Shown: positions 35,868-45,636 of the stretch, one piece after another
Position numbering within the stretch: the stretch's first letter is position 1
Layout: every line of letters starts with the position of its first letter
Origin: Flavobacteriales bacterium
GTDB taxonomy: Bacteria > Bacteroidota > Bacteroidia > Flavobacteriales_D > Parvicellaceae
Length of the DNA: 64,000 nucleotides
Assembly: GCA_029251405.1 (NCBI GenBank)
Contig: JAQXDK010000006.1
Coordinates: 32,555-96,554, forward strand
Reading direction: 5' to 3'
Program-made: the position numbers and the translations under genes
The notes under the pieces: model-generated
Seen by the model: the letters and a program-made list of their open reading frames with translations, nothing else
Told to the model about the DNA's origin: nothing
Databases searched by the model: none

Positions 35868-37370
35868 ATGAATAAAAAATCAGCTTTAGTTATATTAGAT
35901 GGATGGGGTATTGGATCCAAGGACGAATCTGATGGTATTTTTCTTTCTAAAACACCATTTTTTGATTCTTTAATTGAAAAATTTCCAAATGCTCTTTTGA
36001 AAACCTTTGGTAAAGACGTCGGATTACCTGAAGGACAAATGGGTAATTCAGAGGTAGGACATTTAAATATTGGCGCTGGAAGAGTAGTATACCAAGATTT
36101 ACTTAGAATTAATAACGCTATTGAAAATCAGACTTTTTACACCAATGCTCAGCTACTGAAATCAATTGAAGTCGCCAAAAGAAATCAATGTCCAATCCAT
36201 TTAATGGGCTTAGTTTCTCAAGGTGGAGTTCACTCTTCTTTGAACCATTTACTATCACTTTGTACTTTTTTTAAAAAAAATTTTGATGGAACTGTTTATA
36301 TTCACGGTTTTACAGACGGTAGAGACTGCAGTCCTCACTCTGGTGTAAGTGCTTTCAATATTTTGGAAGAAAAAATTCAGAATTCCAAAATTAAGATTGC
36401 TTCTATTATTGGACGTTATTACGCTATGGATAGAGACCAAAGATGGGAGCGAATTAAAAAAGCGTACGATTTGTTAGTAAATGGCACAGGAGTTTTAAAG
36501 GAAAACTCTCAAGAGGCTTTAGAAGAAAGTTATGAAAATGGTGTGACTGATGAATTTATAGCACCTGTTAAAATCAATGCAAAGGGAAATATTAAAGATA
36601 ATGATGTTGTAATTTGCTTTAATTTTAGAACTGATAGATGCAGACAAATTACAACTGCATTAACCCAGAAGAATTTCCCATCTTATCAAATGGTGACTAA
36701 AGAATTAACTTTTTTTACCATGACAAATTATAATAGATCTTTTAAAAATATTGAAGTAATATACGACAAGGAAAATATTCCTCAAACCTTGGGAGAAACG
36801 CTGAGTAAAGCTGGTAAAACACAGTTGAGAATTGCTGAAACAGAAAAATATCCTCATGTAACTTATTTCTTTAGCGGAGGAAGAGAAGCTGAATTCGAAG
36901 GAGAATCAAGAATTGTGGTCAATTCACCAAAAGTAGCTACTTATGACTTGAAGCCAGAGATGAGTGCTGAAGAAGTAACCGTTCAAGCAATCGAATTCGT
37001 GAGTAAGCATAAACCAGATTTCATGTGTTTAAATTTTGCCAATCCTGACATGGTTGGACATACTGGCATTCCTGAGGCTATTGTTAAAGCTTGCGAGACT
37101 GTTGACAAATGTTTAGAAAAGCTCATCAATTCTTTAGAATCTTTAAATTACTCTTCAATTATAATTGCAGACCACGGAAATGCAGATAAAATGCGAAATG
37201 ATGACGGATCTTCTCACACTGCACATACTTTAAATATGGTTCCAGTTGTAGTTATTGATAAAGATATTTTAGTTGTAGACGATGGGAAGTTGGCAGACTT
37301 GGCACCAACAATTTTAAAATTAATGCAACTTCAAAAACCTGTTGAAATGACAGGAAAAAGTCTCTTTTAA
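35868..37370 (+). CDS. gpmI: 2,3-bisphosphoglycerate-independent phosphoglycerate mutase
   Basis: A 500-residue enzyme. The N-terminal ALVILDGWGIG holds a metal-binding Asp11. Ser61 in GNSEVGHLNIGAGR is the phosphoserine intermediate, and HGFTDGRD and GRYYAMDRD are conserved. C-terminal metal ligands are in NFANPDMVGHTG and ADHGNAD. It interconverts 3- and 2-phosphoglycerate in glycolysis, using two Mn ions. Length is typical (about 505). It sits 1 base after the histidine kinase gene, so it is probably co-transcribed with it, and is convergent with the T9SS type B protein gene. Confidence 0.97.
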   Translation: MNKKSALVILDGWGIGSKDESDGIFLSKTPFFDSLIEKFPNALLKTFGKDVGLPEGQMGNSEVGHLNIGAGRVVYQDLLRINNAIENQTFYTNAQLLKSIEVAKRNQCPIHLMGLVSQGGVHSSLNHLLSLCTFFKKNFDGTVYIHGFTDGRDCSPHSGVSAFNILEEKIQNSKIKIASIIGRYYAMDRDQRWERIKKAYDLLVNGTGVLKENSQEALEESYENGVTDEFIAPVKINAKGNIKDNDVVICFNFRTDRCRQITTALTQKNFPSYQMVTKELTFFTMTNYNRSFKNIEVIYDKENIPQTLGETLSKAGKTQLRIAETEKYPHVTYFFSGGREAEFEGESRIVVNSPKVATYDLKPEMSAEEVTVQAIEFVSKHKPDFMCLNFANPDMVGHTGIPEAIVKACETVDKCLEKLINSLESLNYSSIIIADHGNADKMRNDDGSSHTAHTLNMVPVVVIDKDILVVDDGKLADLAPTILKLMQLQKPVEMTGKSLF

Positions 37371-37374
37371 AGGT

Positions 37375-39078
37375 CTAATTCCAAATAATTTGGACTTGTC
37401 CTTTTATTCCGCTACTCTCAATATTAATATTATTATAATTGAATTTAGTAGACTCTGGATTTATAAAATAATAATAGATTCCAGCATTTAATTTCTCTCC
37501 ACTTAAATAATGCGTTCCTTGCCAATCGTTTTGATAGTTTTTATTTTCATAAACTAATTGTCCCCATCTATTAAAAATCATTATGCTAGGGTTGGGATAT
37601 TGTTCCAGGTTTATGGGAATAAAAAAATCATTAGTACCATCTGAATTTGGAGTAAAAATATTTATGTTTTCAACGGGGCATTGAACCCAAACCATACAAC
37701 TATCAGCAATTTCATTGTCACAATTATCAGAGACTGAAATTGAAAAAAGCTTAGTTTCTGAGGGGGACACCTCAATACTTTCAGAAATACTTCCGTTGGA
37801 CCATTCAATATTAACGGGGTCTAAACCACCAAATAAATTACTATTGATAGTCGCTAATTCCCCAATTTGATCACAAATATTTATACTATCAACTAGTGAC
37901 AAGGACATTGGTGTATAATCACTGATATATAGCGTGGCAGTTGATGTATCTAATTGTCCAGAACATTCTTCATAAATAACATTTAGGATTACTGTTTCTG
38001 TAGTCTCAGTAATACTGTCTAATATTGGATTTATGAAAAGTGTGTCCACCAGTTGCCCAGATGGGATTACCAAACTATCATTTATGAAGCCATAGTCCAA
38101 ACCCATGGTAGCAGTCCCGTTAAAATCAAAACGGACAGTAAAATCGCCAATAGTATCGCTTCGTTCAAAATTAAAATAAGCTGAATTACACCCTTCATGC
38201 AGTAGGGTATCGCTATTAGTAATTCCACTTGAAAGACCGATAGTTCCATTAGAAGAAAAGCTGCCAGCTTCTAAAAAAACCCATGAATCTAGACTAGTAT
38301 CAGAACCGTCAGCAAGCGCAAGTCTAATGTGGTAGGTTTCCCCACACTGAACTAAAGCATTTGCTTGAAACTTTTGAGTAAAACCATTGCATAATAACGT
38401 TTGAAAGACATTAGTATTATTAATGTAATAATTATTATTAAGTACATTATTTATTGAACTTATGGTTATTGGAAGTGGAGGATTAGAATTAGGAACAGTT
38501 GCTATATTAATGGAGCCATTGGGAAAGCCAGCAGGTGCAGAGTAGGGACCAGCAATTCCTGGACCAGATATAAAAAAACCAAATACATCGTTGTATTGAC
38601 TGTTTACCCATTGTAAATATTCATTTGATCCGAAGATATAGTCAAAAACTAAAGTGTCAGAATTAGGAATAAAATCAAATTCAAGTAATGCTACATCAAA
38701 GATCCCAGAAACTGAAAATGTTTGTCCAATTAGACCAGGGACACTATTAGCTACGTTTAGTAAATCAGGATCACTAACGCTGTTATTAGGCATATTTGTA
38801 AACCCATTAAAATTAGGATCAAGAGCAACAATGTCTCCAGTGGATAGAACTATTCCGCTATCCATGTTTAAATTAGTGTTAATCGCATTGAAATATCCAA
38901 TCTGAATGGCATCTCCTTGAAAAGAGTGATTACTTGAAACCACCCCCCCACCTAGTAGTATACTATCAATTAAAGTAACAGGATTATTATATGGAGCAGC
39001 ATTGTCAACTTCTATCTGAGAATAAAAGTTGTCAAGTAGGAATAAAATTAAAAGTAGAAATAGCAGTTTTAATTTCAA
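37375..39078 (-). CDS. Secreted choice-of-anchor L protein with gliding-motility-associated C-terminal domain (T9SS type B)
   Basis: A 567-residue exported protein with a signal peptide ending near residue 20 (LDNFYSQ). An N-terminal choice-of-anchor L-like domain (about 25-275) has DSGIVLSTGDI, LLEFDFIPNSDTLVFDYIFGSNEY, FGFFISGPG and HIRLALADGSD. Beta-rich Calx-beta/CHU-type blocks follow (about 285-470). The C-terminal part from about 472 has IFTPNSDGTNDFFIP, FNRWGQLVYE and GTHYLSGEKLNAGIYYYFI, which is the type B T9SS tail. It should be secreted by T9SS and is often adhesin-like, but the ligand is not known. It stands alone, with about 290 bases of leader. Confidence 0.85.
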   Translation of the reverse strand: MKLKLLFLLLILFLLDNFYSQIEVDNAAPYNNPVTLIDSILLGGGVVSSNHSFQGDAIQIGYFNAINTNLNMDSGIVLSTGDIVALDPNFNGFTNMPNNSVSDPDLLNVANSVPGLIGQTFSVSGIFDVALLEFDFIPNSDTLVFDYIFGSNEYLQWVNSQYNDVFGFFISGPGIAGPYSAPAGFPNGSINIATVPNSNPPLPITISSINNVLNNNYYINNTNVFQTLLCNGFTQKFQANALVQCGETYHIRLALADGSDTSLDSWVFLEAGSFSSNGTIGLSSGITNSDTLLHEGCNSAYFNFERSDTIGDFTVRFDFNGTATMGLDYGFINDSLVIPSGQLVDTLFINPILDSITETTETVILNVIYEECSGQLDTSTATLYISDYTPMSLSLVDSINICDQIGELATINSNLFGGLDPVNIEWSNGSISESIEVSPSETKLFSISVSDNCDNEIADSCMVWVQCPVENINIFTPNSDGTNDFFIPINLEQYPNPSIMIFNRWGQLVYENKNYQNDWQGTHYLSGEKLNAGIYYYFINPESTKFNYNNINIESSGIKGQVQIIWN

Positions 39079-39365
39079 TTTAAATAAATTTATTAATTAT
39101 AAATGTACTATTTTATGATGAGTGTAAATATCCAAACAACTAATAAATAGGTAGGGAATAAATGCATTGCTTTAAAAACTAAGGGGTTAAATAGGCGTTA
39201 ATTTTATCATTTTATTTATCACTACATTATAACACGTAAAAGACCTGCAAGCAGGGGTGTAGTTATATAATAAAGTATATTTTTATTTATACGAGTATCA
39301 AAATATCTTCCACAAACAAAAGGTTTATGAATTAATTTCTAAATTCAATATAAAAAAATTGTACG

Positions 39366-40754
39366 ATGACTCAAGATTACATCAATAACAACAAAGAAAG
39401 ATTTTTAGAAGAATTATTTGAATTCATTAAGATACCTTCTGTAAGTGCAGATAAGAAGTTTAAAAATGATGTTTTAAAAGCCGCTGGTTTTTTAGAACAA
39501 AACTTAAAAGATATTGGGGTTGATAGTGTAGAAGTTTTTCCAACGGAAGGTCATCCAATTGTATATGGTGAGAAGATAATAGATGAAAATCTACCAACCG
39601 TTTTAGTTTACGGACATTACGATGTCCAGCCGGCAGACCCTTATGAACTTTGGGATTCAGACCCATTCCAACCAGTCATTAAAAAAACAGATATTCATCC
39701 TAGTGGAGCCATATTTGCTCGAGGAGCCTGTGATGACAAAGGACAAATGTTTATGCATGTGAAAGCTTTTGAAGCAATGTATAAATCTGGAGAACTTGCT
39801 TGTAATGTTAAATTCATGTTTGAGGGAGAAGAAGAAGTAGGTTCTAAAAATCTTGAAAAATTTGTTCGTGCAAACACAAGTCTGCTAAAGGCAGATGTTG
39901 TATTAGTATCAGATACTGGAATTATTAATAATGAAACACCTTCGATATGTGTTGGATTAAGAGGATTGAGTTATGTAGAAGTAGAAGTTACAGGTCCAAA
40001 CAGAGATCTTCACTCTGGACTTTACGGTGGAGCAGTAGCAAACCCAATTAATATTTTATCTAAAATGATTGCTTCATTACATAACAATGATGGGAGTATC
40101 AACATACCAGGGTTTTATTCTGACGTAATAGAAGTAAGTAAAGAAGATAGATTTCAAATGGCTAAAGCTCCTTTTAAATTAAATGAATACAAGAAAGATT
40201 TGGATATTAATGAGTTATACGGTGAAGACGGCTATACCACCAATGAAAGAAACTCAATAAGACCTTCATTAGACGTTAATGGTGTATGGGGAGGATACAT
40301 CGGAGAAGGTGCTAAAACAGTATTGCCATCAAAAGCATATGCAAAAATATCCATGAGGTTGGTTCCGAATCAGAGCTCTTCAAAAATTACAGATTTATTT
40401 GAGAATCACTTTAAGAAAATTGCTCCTGAATCTGTAAAAGTTAAAGTTACACCCCATCATGGTGGCGAAGGAGTGGTTATTCCAACTGACTTTCCAGCTT
40501 TTTTAGCTGCTAAAAAAGCAATGGAAAAAACCTTTGGGAAAACTCCAATTCCAGTCAGAAGTGGAGGAAGCATTCCCATAGTACCTATGTTTGAAGAAGT
40601 ATTAGGTTTAAAAACAATCTTACTTGGCTTTGGTTTAGATTCTGATGTTATTCATTCTCCAAATGAACATTTTGGACTTTTCAATTTTTATAAAGGAATC
40701 GAGACCATACCTTATTTTTATCAAAACTTTACAGAATTGATGAAAAATAAGTAA
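39366..40754 (+). CDS. M20 family dipeptidase (zinc-dependent)
   Basis: A 462-residue di-zinc peptidase. The first ligand motif is VYGHYDVQPADP. GARGACDDKGQM is represented by IFARGACDDKGQM. Then come FEGEEEVGS with the general-base Glu pair, DTG, RDLHSGLYGG in the dimerisation domain, and RSGGSIPIVPMF. These are the features of the carnosinase/CPG2-like M20A dipeptidases. It is cytoplasmic (no signal peptide) and probably recycles dipeptides. The next gene, a lipoprotein, starts on its last stop base (TAATG). The 287 bases upstream contain no gene that I can see. Confidence 0.9.
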   Translation: MTQDYINNNKERFLEELFEFIKIPSVSADKKFKNDVLKAAGFLEQNLKDIGVDSVEVFPTEGHPIVYGEKIIDENLPTVLVYGHYDVQPADPYELWDSDPFQPVIKKTDIHPSGAIFARGACDDKGQMFMHVKAFEAMYKSGELACNVKFMFEGEEEVGSKNLEKFVRANTSLLKADVVLVSDTGIINNETPSICVGLRGLSYVEVEVTGPNRDLHSGLYGGAVANPINILSKMIASLHNNDGSINIPGFYSDVIEVSKEDRFQMAKAPFKLNEYKKDLDINELYGEDGYTTNERNSIRPSLDVNGVWGGYIGEGAKTVLPSKAYAKISMRLVPNQSSSKITDLFENHFKKIAPESVKVKVTPHHGGEGVVIPTDFPAFLAAKKAMEKTFGKTPIPVRSGGSIPIVPMFEEVLGLKTILLGFGLDSDVIHSPNEHFGLFNFYKGIETIPYFYQNFTELMKNK

Positions 40755-41194
40755 TGAAATTATTTTTAACAGTACCATTTTTTTTCTTATTAGTTTCTTG
40801 TAACATCTATCAGCCAGTTGAATTTGAAGGAATTGACGATTATTCTTTTTCTTCTGAAAATGGTTGTAATCCAATATGTATAAGTTTAGAATTTTACAAT
40901 CCTAATTTCTACAACGTTGCAGTTAAATCGGCTAAAATTAAGTCCAGTTTAAGCAAAGATGATTTGGGTTTTTTAAATTTAAAGGATTACTACATATTGA
41001 AAAAAAAACAAAACTCAGTTATTGAGTTGTCCTTAAATACTGAAGCTAAAAGTATTCAACCCATTCTTTCAGGATTTTTAAATTTTTTCATTGGAAAAGA
41101 GGTGGAACTTTCTGTTGACGGTGTAATAAAAGTTAAGGCCATGGGGCTATCTAAAAACATCCAAATAGAGAGATCTTTTAAAATCAAATATTAG
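40754..41194 (+). CDS. LEA-type (Water stress/LEA14-like) lipoprotein
   Basis: A 146-residue lipoprotein with its lipobox at Cys16 (FLLVSCNIYQP). The mature part has the LEA_2 immunoglobulin-like pattern: a short strand with ISLEFYNPNFYNVAVKSAKIK (the NPN turn is the family signature) and later GKEVELSVDGVIKVK. Bacterial LEA14-like proteins are stress-linked, but their activity is unknown. It is coupled to the M20 dipeptidase by a one-base overlap. Confidence 0.72.
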   Translation: MKLFLTVPFFFLLVSCNIYQPVEFEGIDDYSFSSENGCNPICISLEFYNPNFYNVAVKSAKIKSSLSKDDLGFLNLKDYYILKKKQNSVIELSLNTEAKSIQPILSGFLNFFIGKEVELSVDGVIKVKAMGLSKNIQIERSFKIKY

Positions 41195-41263
41195 TTGAAA
41201 CAAACAACGTAAATCAATTACGTACTTAATGATGATCTTAGTGTTGTAATTAAAAAAACAACT

Positions 41264-41590
41264 ATGAGACTAATTAAAGATTCTAAAACTACTTTTAAAG
41301 TAAACTATATTATTTATGAAAAAAATGATTCTGCAGTATTACTAGATGGTACAGCAAAAATTGATGATAAAATTTATCATACTTCCATACCATTAGACCT
41401 AGTAAGATTCAGCCACCTTTGTGAACAAACATTTGGCCTAGATAAAATGAATTTAATATGGTCTTCATTGCTTAAAGAACATGATCCTGTTTCTGAAATA
41501 GCTCCCAATGATTTTTTAGGTCATAATATGATTTTTTCTGAAAACGAGGTAATGATTAATTCTTCATTATTTAACCAAAAATCAGCATAA
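41264..41590 (+). CDS. Conserved hypothetical protein
   Basis: A 108-residue soluble protein that I do not recognise. It begins MRLIKDSKTTFKVNYIIYEKNDSAV, with beta-strand-like sequence for about 50 residues, then a helical part (LVRFSHLCEQTFGLDKMNLIWSS). No signal peptide or membrane segment is seen. The next gene starts on the base after its stop (41590/41591), so the two are probably co-translated, and the partner is HIRAN-like. Confidence 0.65.
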   Translation: MRLIKDSKTTFKVNYIIYEKNDSAVLLDGTAKIDDKIYHTSIPLDLVRFSHLCEQTFGLDKMNLIWSSLLKEHDPVSEIAPNDFLGHNMIFSENEVMINSSLFNQKSA

Positions 41591-41932
41591 ATGAAAGCAT
41601 TAGCAATATCTGACAGTATAGAAGTTCTTTTACCTAAAATGGGTATTATGACGCATTTAGTAGAACTTACCAGACACGATTACATATACGTAAAAGATCA
41701 AATAAATATTAATGAAGTACTATCTATTAAAGCCGATAAAAGTAGATTTTGGGAAGAAAATTCTTTAGCAGTATTTTATAAAGAATTCAAGTTAGGATAC
41801 CTCAACAATACCATTAACAAAGTAGTACAAAAAATGATTATTAAATATGGGTATGTAAAAGTTATTTTAAAAAATAAACCAAAGGGCAGTAACCCTTTTG
41901 AAGGAATAGATGTATTGATTCAAATAGGATGA
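41591..41932 (+). CDS. HIRAN-like small protein
   Basis: A 113-residue protein. The region from about 45 to 95 (KADKSRFWEENSLAVFYKEF, then KLGYLNNTINKVVQKMI) resembles the HIRAN fold. That fold binds 3'-ended single-stranded DNA in Rad5/HLTF helicases and occurs alone in some bacteria. The typical xxNAIAVYxxxxKLGYIPR string corresponds to ENSLAVFYKEFKLGYLNN here. The similarity is by eye and partial. DNA repair or replication-fork binding is a possibility, not a conclusion. It is directly joined to the upstream unknown gene. Confidence 0.55.
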   Translation: MKALAISDSIEVLLPKMGIMTHLVELTRHDYIYVKDQININEVLSIKADKSRFWEENSLAVFYKEFKLGYLNNTINKVVQKMIIKYGYVKVILKNKPKGSNPFEGIDVLIQIG

Positions 41933-43144
41933 TTATTTTGAAAGCCAAAAACTAGGATTTACGGTATTCATTCCACTGGACAGTATTCTCCATATTTCAA
42001 AATGGGATTCAGAAATACCAGATGATTTAGCTAGTAATTTCCCGATTTTTTCTTTTGGTTTAACGAAATCTCCCTTTTTCACATAAACTTCTTGTAGATT
42101 GGCATAAACAGTCCTGTATTCACCGTGACTAACCATTACAACTCTTCCTGCCCCAGGAATAATTAACACACTGGTGACTTTTCCTTCAAAAACAGATCTA
42201 ACTTCTGCATTTTTAGTAGTAGTTATATCAATACCATTATTATCCACAAATGCTGTACTTACTATGTGGTGTTGATGCCTTCCATATTTACTGGTAATTT
42301 CACCTCTTTCAACAGGCCAAATTAATTTTCCTTTATTTTTATTAAAACTTTTAGACATGGCTAGCCCTTCTGGAGTGAGTGCAAATTTAGATTTCTTTAG
42401 TTTTTCTAGAGCTCTTATTTCGTCCTTAATAGCTTTTTTAACTGCAGCTGCAATTTCTTTTCTTTTATTATTATTTCTCTGTAGTTCAGCAGCTAATTTA
42501 TCTTCATTAGTCTTTATTTTATTAAGTGAAATTATTTGTGAGTTTTTATCGTTTAAATAGTTTAGTTTTTCTTCTTCCTTAACTGCTAATAGTTCTTTTT
42601 TATTTTCAATTTCAATATTTAATTCTTCTTTTTTAATTACAAGATTATCTTGTGTTGTTCTAATTCTATCAATTTGCTTTAGTCGATAATCTTTATAATG
42701 TTGAATATATTTCATTCTATGAAAGGCTTCAGAAAATGTAGAAGCGGAAACTATGTATAAAAATTTATAGTTAGGATCTCTATTTTTAAAGGCATACAAA
42801 AGCATCTTTTTATATTCTTCTTTTAAAATCTTATTAGTGTTCACTAAAGAGTTTACTTGCCTATTTATTTCTTGAATTTTTTCATCAAGTTTTCTTAATT
42901 GGAAATTATAATTATCAATTAGCTTTTGACGATACCTAATTTGTCTGTTAACAATATTAATCTCACTTAAGGTTAATCTTTTGGTAGCTCTAGTTTGATT
43001 TATTAGAATTTTTGTGTGTTCAATTTTCTCAAGAAGAATTTTTTCTTGTCTTTTAAGTAGGACACTCTTTTTTTGACACAAAAAGGAAGGCGAGTTTATA
43101 AGACTCAATAAAACTATAGAAATATATAAAAGTTTTTTATTCAT
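41933..43144 (-). CDS. EnvC-like protein: coiled coil plus degenerate LytM/M23 domain
   Basis: A 403-residue exported protein. A signal-like N-terminus with SPSFLCQ at about 18-24 is followed by a long coiled coil (about 25-265). A C-terminal LytM domain spans about 275-402. In the latter the first zinc His of HxGID is replaced (NNGIDITT), and the last HxH is ESHFEIW, leaving one His. This is typical of Bacteroidota relatives and of E. coli EnvC, which activate amidases and do not cut themselves. A division or peptidoglycan-remodelling role is inferred. The start overlaps the DUF4292 gene by 8 bases, and its stop meets the HIRAN-like gene (41932/41933). Confidence 0.85.
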   Translation of the reverse strand: MNKKLLYISIVLLSLINSPSFLCQKKSVLLKRQEKILLEKIEHTKILINQTRATKRLTLSEINIVNRQIRYRQKLIDNYNFQLRKLDEKIQEINRQVNSLVNTNKILKEEYKKMLLYAFKNRDPNYKFLYIVSASTFSEAFHRMKYIQHYKDYRLKQIDRIRTTQDNLVIKKEELNIEIENKKELLAVKEEEKLNYLNDKNSQIISLNKIKTNEDKLAAELQRNNNKRKEIAAAVKKAIKDEIRALEKLKKSKFALTPEGLAMSKSFNKNKGKLIWPVERGEITSKYGRHQHHIVSTAFVDNNGIDITTTKNAEVRSVFEGKVTSVLIIPGAGRVVMVSHGEYRTVYANLQEVYVKKGDFVKPKEKIGKLLAKSSGISESHFEIWRILSSGMNTVNPSFWLSK

Positions 43145-43943
43145 CTTCAGCTAATGGACTGTAGTCATTAAATTTCATATTAAATGAAAATTTTTGAGGT
43201 TGATTTAATTTGATATTCTTAAGTTCTAATTTAATAAGGTAATCTACTTGTTTATTTTTAATTAAGAGTTCAATATTACTTGGTATTTTGTATATGTTAT
43301 AATTTTTCCAATTATCATAGGATATATTTATTTCAGAGTCATTATCCGGGAATAAAATATTTACTCTATTGCATCTAAATGTTATTGGATTCCACCATGA
43401 TTGGTAAATATAAGTTAGATTTTTTTTAGCTTTTCTTTTACTCCTTGTTGTTATAAGATATTCGTTATTAATTGCTTGTATTTTAACTTTCTGATTCAGA
43501 TGATTTAAGTAAGAACCTCCAATAATAAGATTCTCAATTATCTCATAACTTAAAGATAAATCAGTAATGTTGTTGAGGTGTTGAAAAGATCCGGCATAAA
43601 ATTTTTTATCTGGATATTCTAGAGTCATTTTTACAGAGTCTTTACTAATTAAAGTCCTAAATATTTTCTTTTTAAATTTTGAAATATTCACCCATACCAA
43701 ACTGTCAACTTTAGATTTTATATTTATATCCACTTCTTGAGCCTCTTCATCACTTAAACTAAAAACAGCGTTTCCTCTAATTTTGAACCATTCAGGTTTC
43801 AAATCGTTAGCTTTTATAGAGTCTAATAATTCATTTCCGTTCATTACCTTTCCTATTTTTGCTTGATCTACATTTTTAATAGTAGTGCAAGAAGCACAAA
43901 CGAAAAGTCCTAATATTATTTTATTCAATAAATTTATTCTCAC
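43137..43943 (-). CDS. DUF4292 family lipoprotein
   Basis: A 268-residue putative lipoprotein with lipobox Cys19 (VCASCTT). The body matches the DUF4292 pattern: WFKIRGNAVFSLSDEEAQ, DSLVWVNISKF, SKDSVKMTLEYPDKKFYAGSF and ENLIIGGSYLN. The fold should be LolA/LolB-like (a beta-barrel lipid-binding cradle), as in other DUF4292 members; this is family knowledge and not shown here. It lies between TPR and EnvC-like genes with overlaps on both sides (23 and 8 bases), so it is almost certainly in one operon. Confidence 0.78.
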   Translation of the reverse strand: MRINLLNKIILGLFVCASCTTIKNVDQAKIGKVMNGNELLDSIKANDLKPEWFKIRGNAVFSLSDEEAQEVDINIKSKVDSLVWVNISKFKKKIFRTLISKDSVKMTLEYPDKKFYAGSFQHLNNITDLSLSYEIIENLIIGGSYLNHLNQKVKIQAINNEYLITTRSKRKAKKNLTYIYQSWWNPITFRCNRVNILFPDNDSEINISYDNWKNYNIYKIPSNIELLIKNKQVDYLIKLELKNIKLNQPQKFSFNMKFNDYSPLAEDE

Positions 43944-45627
43944 TAATTTTCTGAATTAATTTCGTGGAGTAATCCCCTGTTTTCTTTGATTTATTCCAGA
44001 ATAATAAAGCTCCATCTTTATTATCCAGGTGATATAATACGTCGCCATAGTGCTCCAGAATTTCTCCAGATTCCTTATTACTATACATGATCGCTTTAAA
44101 AATTGCTCTTTCTGCAAGAGCGTATTTTTTTTGCTGAAACAGCACCCACCCATAAGTATCATTGTAGGTAGCTATATTAGGGAATTTCGACAATACTTTT
44201 AATATTAATTCTTCAGCTCTATTGAGTTTGGTTTTTGTTAATGATAAGTAATAACTATAATTATTAAGAAGAATATAATTATTTGGGTTTAAGTCAATGG
44301 CTTTTTCAAAATAATTAAAGCTTTCATTAATATCATTTTGATTGTAATATATATTTCCTAACTCATAGAGAAAATCACTTTCTAATATTTCATCCTCTAT
44401 TACCAAATCTTTTCCTTGTTTGAGAACTTTAACCCCTTTTTCAGCTTGATTATCGTTATATAAAGCAATTCCTAAAGCTAAATAGGGAAAGGGCTGATTA
44501 GGATGACTCTCAATAGCATTATTAGCATCTTTAATGGTTTCCTTAAATTTACTTCTACTAAGTGAGGCTGATATTAATTGTATCCATGCTTCGATTGAAG
44601 ACGAATTTATTTCCAATGATTTTCTAAGATAATGACAAGCTGTATCAATTTCATTAGTCATCATTTTTAGATTTCCCATTAGCAGTAAAACAGGACTGTT
44701 ATTCTTATGTCTTAAAAGAAAAGATTCAGACAACTTAGTAATTTGAAGCGAGTTAAAAGGACTGTATTTATCGTAATAAATTTGTAATATGATTTGTTCT
44801 TTTAAATTTTCATTCACTTCTTTTGATTTCATCACAAATTGAAGTTCCTGGTAACTTTTTAAGACATTTTTCTGTTTGAAGTAATGTTGAAATAATGAAA
44901 GTCTTACCAATCCATTGGAAGAATCTATTTCCATCATATGGTCTAGTAAATTTTTAGCTTTTTCAGGTTTATTGATGTTTTCGTAAAACTCAGCTAAAAG
45001 ACCAATCGTTCTTAAATTGTCAGGTTCATTTTCAATAATTTTTTCCAGTTCTTTAATGGCATTTTTATACTTTTTCAAATAAATATAAATTTTGTGCTTT
45101 TCTAGTGAAAGATCCTCATTTAATCCAATTTTCTCTTCAATTATATTTAAAATATTAATGGCTTTTTTATACTTATTGTTTTCAATAAGTTCTTCAGCTA
45201 AAGAAAAATAATAGGAAATTTTTTCTGGACTTTTCTCGGTTAATTTTAAAAAAGTTTCTGAACTCTTTTTATGGTTTTCTAGATCTTTATATAAAAGTGC
45301 TAGATGGACCAAATACCATTCATTTTCATTTGAAATTTCTACAGCTTTAATTGCATATTCTAAAGCGATTGTAGGCTGTTCTAGATTTTTATAAATTCCA
45401 GATAATTCGTAATTAACAACTCCACTATTGGGGTTAATTTTTAAACATTTCTTGTATAAAGAATCTGCCAGATAAAAATTACCACTGATTTTTCCACCAG
45501 TTGCTTCAATTAAGTATTTTGAAAATAACCTATCATCAAATGATTCTTTATTTTGTGCGGTTAGCTTAGTCATAAAACCACATATGATGAGTAATATAAT
45601 TATAGCTTTAGGAATTTTCATTATCAA
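43921..45627 (-). CDS. Secreted TPR-repeat protein
   Basis: A 568-residue protein with a signal peptide (MKIPKAIIILLIICG, ending KLTAQ). The first two residues may not be translated, because a second ATG at 45621 gives a cleaner start. Tandem TPR units fill most of the rest, for example PNSGVVNYELSGIYKNLEQP (about 65-85), PDNLRTIGLLAEFYENINKP (about 204-223) and PNNYILLNNYSYYLS (about 450-464). TPR arrays bind peptides of partner proteins. The gene order dut-TPR-DUF4292-EnvC-like suggests envelope assembly. It is 9 bases from dut. Confidence 0.82.
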   Translation of the reverse strand: MIMKIPKAIIILLIICGFMTKLTAQNKESFDDRLFSKYLIEATGGKISGNFYLADSLYKKCLKINPNSGVVNYELSGIYKNLEQPTIALEYAIKAVEISNENEWYLVHLALLYKDLENHKKSSETFLKLTEKSPEKISYYFSLAEELIENNKYKKAINILNIIEEKIGLNEDLSLEKHKIYIYLKKYKNAIKELEKIIENEPDNLRTIGLLAEFYENINKPEKAKNLLDHMMEIDSSNGLVRLSLFQHYFKQKNVLKSYQELQFVMKSKEVNENLKEQIILQIYYDKYSPFNSLQITKLSESFLLRHKNNSPVLLLMGNLKMMTNEIDTACHYLRKSLEINSSSIEAWIQLISASLSRSKFKETIKDANNAIESHPNQPFPYLALGIALYNDNQAEKGVKVLKQGKDLVIEDEILESDFLYELGNIYYNQNDINESFNYFEKAIDLNPNNYILLNNYSYYLSLTKTKLNRAEELILKVLSKFPNIATYNDTYGWVLFQQKKYALAERAIFKAIMYSNKESGEILEHYGDVLYHLDNKDGALLFWNKSKKTGDYSTKLIQKISENKFIE

Positions 45628-45636
45628 TTTTAAAGT

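Noticed and set aside
39079..39365. Possible small RNA or hairpin gene in the 287-base gap (for example CCTGC-AA-GCAGG near 39244-39255)
   Set aside because: The inverted repeat has only a two-base loop and no T-run; no promoter or conserved structure could be argued.
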